The translations under genes and the position numbers were made by a program. 5,502 bases of DNA, from NCBI GenBank assembly GCA_043758775.1, contig JAYVMU010000061.1:1-5502 (forward strand). The letters are read 5' to 3'. Shown piece by piece: positions 3,973-5,502 of the stretch (positions within the stretch are counted from its first letter, which is position 1; each line of letters begins with the position of its first letter). The DNA comes from JACMMS01 sp043758775 (GTDB lineage Bacteria > Pseudomonadota > Gammaproteobacteria > Burkholderiales > Methylophilaceae). The notes beneath the pieces were generated by a model. It did no database searches. It was not told where the DNA came from and worked only from the letters and a program-made list of their open reading frames with translations.

Positions 3973-4503
3973 TTAATTCTTATTTTTTGGAGTTGGCTCG
4001 TCTTTTTCAAAAAAAAGCGTTCCTGTTTTTGTAACGATACAACCTGATTTATTGGTAAGCAGTGAAGCACTTATGTTGCTGCTTGTGGGGTCATCGTAAA
4101 TAGGCACTCCTGCCATGTCTCCAAAAAACTTCCAATCTTTAAATGTTGTTTCTCTTAAGTTGGGGCAACTTTTTTCTGATGGAATTATGTGAGTGAAAAC
4201 AACATCACAACCGCCCATTTTATTTTGGCTCGCGCTAACGTGAGCCATTACGCTCCCATCAATAAACTGTTTGCTTCCAATGAGTACGCCTACATGCGAA
4301 TTGGGATTTTTTACGTTCCACTGGCTAACTACGTGTCCATCTTGGCCAATTAACCAATTAATTGTGCTATTAATTTTGTCTAAACATGTTGTATTACCAT
4401 TTTTACGAAGTTGCTCGGCATAGTCGGTATCTTCAGCAAAAACATGTGGCGTAATTAAAATGAATGGAAGCAAAGTCAATATTATGGTGAGTATTTTTTT
4501 CAT
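3973..4503 (-). CDS. secreted four-cysteine protein of unknown function
   Basis: This 176-residue protein starts with a clear Sec signal peptide. It has K2-K3, a hydrophobic core (ILTIILTLLPFILI), and a likely cut after residue 23 (VFA followed by EDTD). The mature part has four cysteines, C40, C99, C113 and C155, suggesting two disulfides after export to the periplasm or outside the cell. There is no lipobox or further membrane helix. I recognise no family. It lies 15 nt after the partition partner gene, behind a strong Shine-Dalgarno, and before an intrinsic terminator, so it is transcribed with parA. An envelope cargo gene, rather than a partition factor, is the simplest reading. The signal peptide is seen directly; function is unknown. 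Confidence 0.8.
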   Translation of the reverse strand: MKKILTIILTLLPFILITPHVFAEDTDYAEQLRKNGNTTCLDKINSTINWLIGQDGHVVSQWNVKNPNSHVGVLIGSKQFIDGSVMAHVSASQNKMGGCDVVFTHIIPSEKSCPNLRETTFKDWKFFGDMAGVPIYDDPTSSNISASLLTNKSGCIVTKTGTLFFEKDEPTPKNKN

Positions 4504-4507
4504 TTTC

Positions 4508-4513
4508 CCTCCT
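4508..4513 (-). promoter_or_regulatory. strong Shine-Dalgarno of the secreted-protein gene
   Basis: AGGAGG (minus strand) lies 4 nt before the ATG at 4503. It is the best ribosome site in the window, implying the gene is translated efficiently in its own right rather than by read-through from the partition gene. Confidence 0.75.
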
Positions 4514-4518
4514 AGGAA

Positions 4519-4836
4519 TTAAAGATATTTAGATGTCAAATGCTCAACTAATTCGCCTACGGTAGTATCATTATTAATTGCTGCCAGCTTCAACTTCTTG
4601 TGAATTTCCTGCTTAATATTTACGACAAGACGAACATCACCCTCTGGAATTCGATTGGACGCCTTTTGAGCTGTTTTCTTGGGTAACCCCTTAACCTGTA
4701 CTGGCTGGCTTGTTTTAACGCCCTGTAAGGCTTCGTTGGGCTTCTGTTGGCTGTTTTCGGCAAAACTTAACGCCGCCGCGCCAATAGTAGGTTTCAAAAT
4801 ACTGACTTTTGCTTTTTTATTTGTGCTCATTTTCAT
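4519..4836 (-). CDS. partition partner, ParG/CopG-like ribbon-helix-helix protein
   Basis: This small protein (105 residues from the first ATG) fits the centromere-binding partner of small ParA proteins. Its N-terminal two-thirds are lysine- and glutamine-rich and probably flexible, which is where ParG-type proteins contact ParA. The C-terminal 37 residues form a ribbon-helix-helix fold: strand DVRLVVNI (67-74), helix KQEIHKKLKLAAINN (75-89), then TTVGELVEHLTSKYL (91-105). It would bind the centromere as a dimer and stimulate ParA. Start choice: ATG at 4836 overlaps the parA stop as ATGA, but AGGA is better spaced (7 nt) for the ATG at 4830, two codons later. The ParG assignment rests on size, fold and position, not on close sequence identity. 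Confidence 0.85.
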   Translation of the reverse strand: MKMSTNKKAKVSILKPTIGAAALSFAENSQQKPNEALQGVKTSQPVQVKGLPKKTAQKASNRIPEGDVRLVVNIKQEIHKKLKLAAINNDTTVGELVEHLTSKYL

Positions 4837-5483
4837 GTCCTAAGGATTTGTGCCAATTCTTTTGCTAATTCAACTAGTTCTGTCTGAGCTGTTTTATCAG
4901 TCCATTCCAATGCAGTTAAACCTCTCGCCAGTGCGTCGCTGTATGCAACTCGGAAACCAAGTTTTGTTTTTAATTCTGCCAAACCAAGATTTTCACGTAC
5001 TGCTGTTGCTAATTCTTGTGCTGAACTGGTTGAGCTTCTGAATCTATTCCAGATAATTCTAGTGTTAATCTCAGGTTTTATTTTTTTGGCTTCTGCTATG
5101 GTTTTTAGTAAATCGTTAGTCGCCCATATTTCTGCCGCACTTGCACCAATAGGAATTAAGCAAAGGTCACTGAGTATGAGTGTTGCTCTTGTTATCTCCG
5201 CAATCCTCGGGGGGGCATCAATGATTATGAGTTGATGTGTTTTACTTAGCTCTTCTGTTTGTTTGATAAGTTCTGTGTGATCGTTGGCTGTTGCGATTGT
5301 TAGGTTTCCCGTTTTGCCTTGTTGCGCTCGGATTGAATACCATGACGCGCTCGTCCCTTGTGGCATGTCGCAGTCAATTAAGGCTGCTTTGTTTTTGAGT
5401 GCCATTATTCCTGCGAGATTGGTAGCTATGGTTGACCTACCACATCCGCCCTTAACCTGAATTATTCCAATAATTTTCGCCAT
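4833..5483 (-). CDS. parA: ParA partition ATPase with an altered Walker A motif
   Basis: This 216-residue protein is a deviant-Walker ATPase of the small plasmid ParA (ParF-like) type, which binds nucleoid DNA and moves plasmid copies apart. The Walker A region is QVKGGCGRST (9-18): the signature lysine K11 is present, but the position normally K in GK[ST] is R16. Walker A' is IDCDMPQGTSASWY (36-49) with D39, and Walker B is LIIIDAPP (85-92) with D89. The protein lacks an N-terminal DNA-binding extension, as in small ParAs. Its stop overlaps the partner's start by 4 nt. The ATG at 5483 is supported by AAGAAGAG upstream. The operon promoter and centromere should lie near or beyond the window edge. 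Confidence 0.93.
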   Translation of the reverse strand: MAKIIGIIQVKGGCGRSTIATNLAGIMALKNKAALIDCDMPQGTSASWYSIRAQQGKTGNLTIATANDHTELIKQTEELSKTHQLIIIDAPPRIAEITRATLILSDLCLIPIGASAAEIWATNDLLKTIAEAKKIKPEINTRIIWNRFRSSTSSAQELATAVRENLGLAELKTKLGFRVAYSDALARGLTALEWTDKTAQTELVELAKELAQILRT

Positions 5484-5492
5484 TTATCCACA
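5484..5492 (+). promoter_or_regulatory. perfect DnaA box abutting the parA start
   Basis: TTATCCACA matches the strong DnaA-box consensus exactly and abuts the parA start codon. It may link partition expression or the replication start to DnaA, or be chance. It lies in the putative parA leader, near where a centromere would be expected. Confidence 0.5.
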
Positions 5493-5502
5493 CTCTTCTT
5501 AA

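Noticed and set aside
4331..4350. A third copy of the 19-bp iteron-like word
   Set aside because: The similarity (GTCCATCTTGGCCAA) lies inside the secreted-protein gene, is imperfect, and encodes ordinary residues.
4850..5041. Plus-strand ORF opposite parA
   Set aside because: It is a shadow of the clearly coding parA strand.
1..5502. CRISPR array, rRNA or insertion-sequence ends
   Set aside because: No regularly spaced repeats beyond one two-copy tandem, no rRNA signature, and no transposase or paired terminal inverted repeats were seen.

Overview
The window looks like the backbone of a small bacterial plasmid, or a plasmid-like mobile element, from an AT-rich proteobacterium. Evidence for this is an HUH-type (rolling-circle) replication initiator of the YagK/YfjJ (inovirus Gp2-like) type, a ParA plus ribbon-helix-helix partition pair, a serine recombinase, and no housekeeping genes. 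A gammaproteobacterial host is an inference from family resemblance only; the species cannot be read from the sequence. Both window edges fall between genes and every gene is complete, so the 5.5 kb could be a whole circular plasmid opened at an arbitrary point. This is not proven.

Layout. Positions 82-1422 hold a minus-strand operon: HUH initiator, then a protein of unknown function with the ANRANSQKSTG...NALKHGL signature, then a small RHH_4-type ribbon-helix-helix protein. The first two genes overlap by 11 nt and the last two are 11 nt apart. Positions 1423-2118 are about 700 bp without a gene. This stretch is very AT-rich and carries two near-consensus DnaA boxes, two tandem copies of a 19-bp word, several inverted repeats and two candidate rightward promoters, so it is the best candidate for the origin and control region. 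Positions 2119-2571 (plus strand) encode a winged-helix protein, probably a plasmid regulator or replication accessory. Positions 2572-2924 have no credible gene but are packed with hairpins. One has a tRNA-Trp-like anticodon loop geometry and another contains the very stable GCGAAGC mini-hairpin. Positions 2925-3841 (minus) encode a serine recombinase and a small unknown protein whose start overlaps its stop by 4 nt. A sigma70-like promoter with an inverted repeat over its -10 lies just upstream. Positions 3973-5483 (minus) are the partition operon: parA, a ParG/CopG-like partner overlapping by 4 nt, and a secreted four-cysteine protein of unknown function, closed by an intrinsic terminator.

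Working model. The HUH protein nicks an origin to start replication. The winged-helix and RHH_4 proteins probably adjust expression or copy number. ParA and its partner segregate the copies. The recombinase probably resolves multimers or moves DNA. Oddities worth following are the Walker A lysine-to-arginine change in ParA, a 10-bp word shared by the winged-helix and recombinase promoters, and the structured 2.6-2.9 kb intergenic region.
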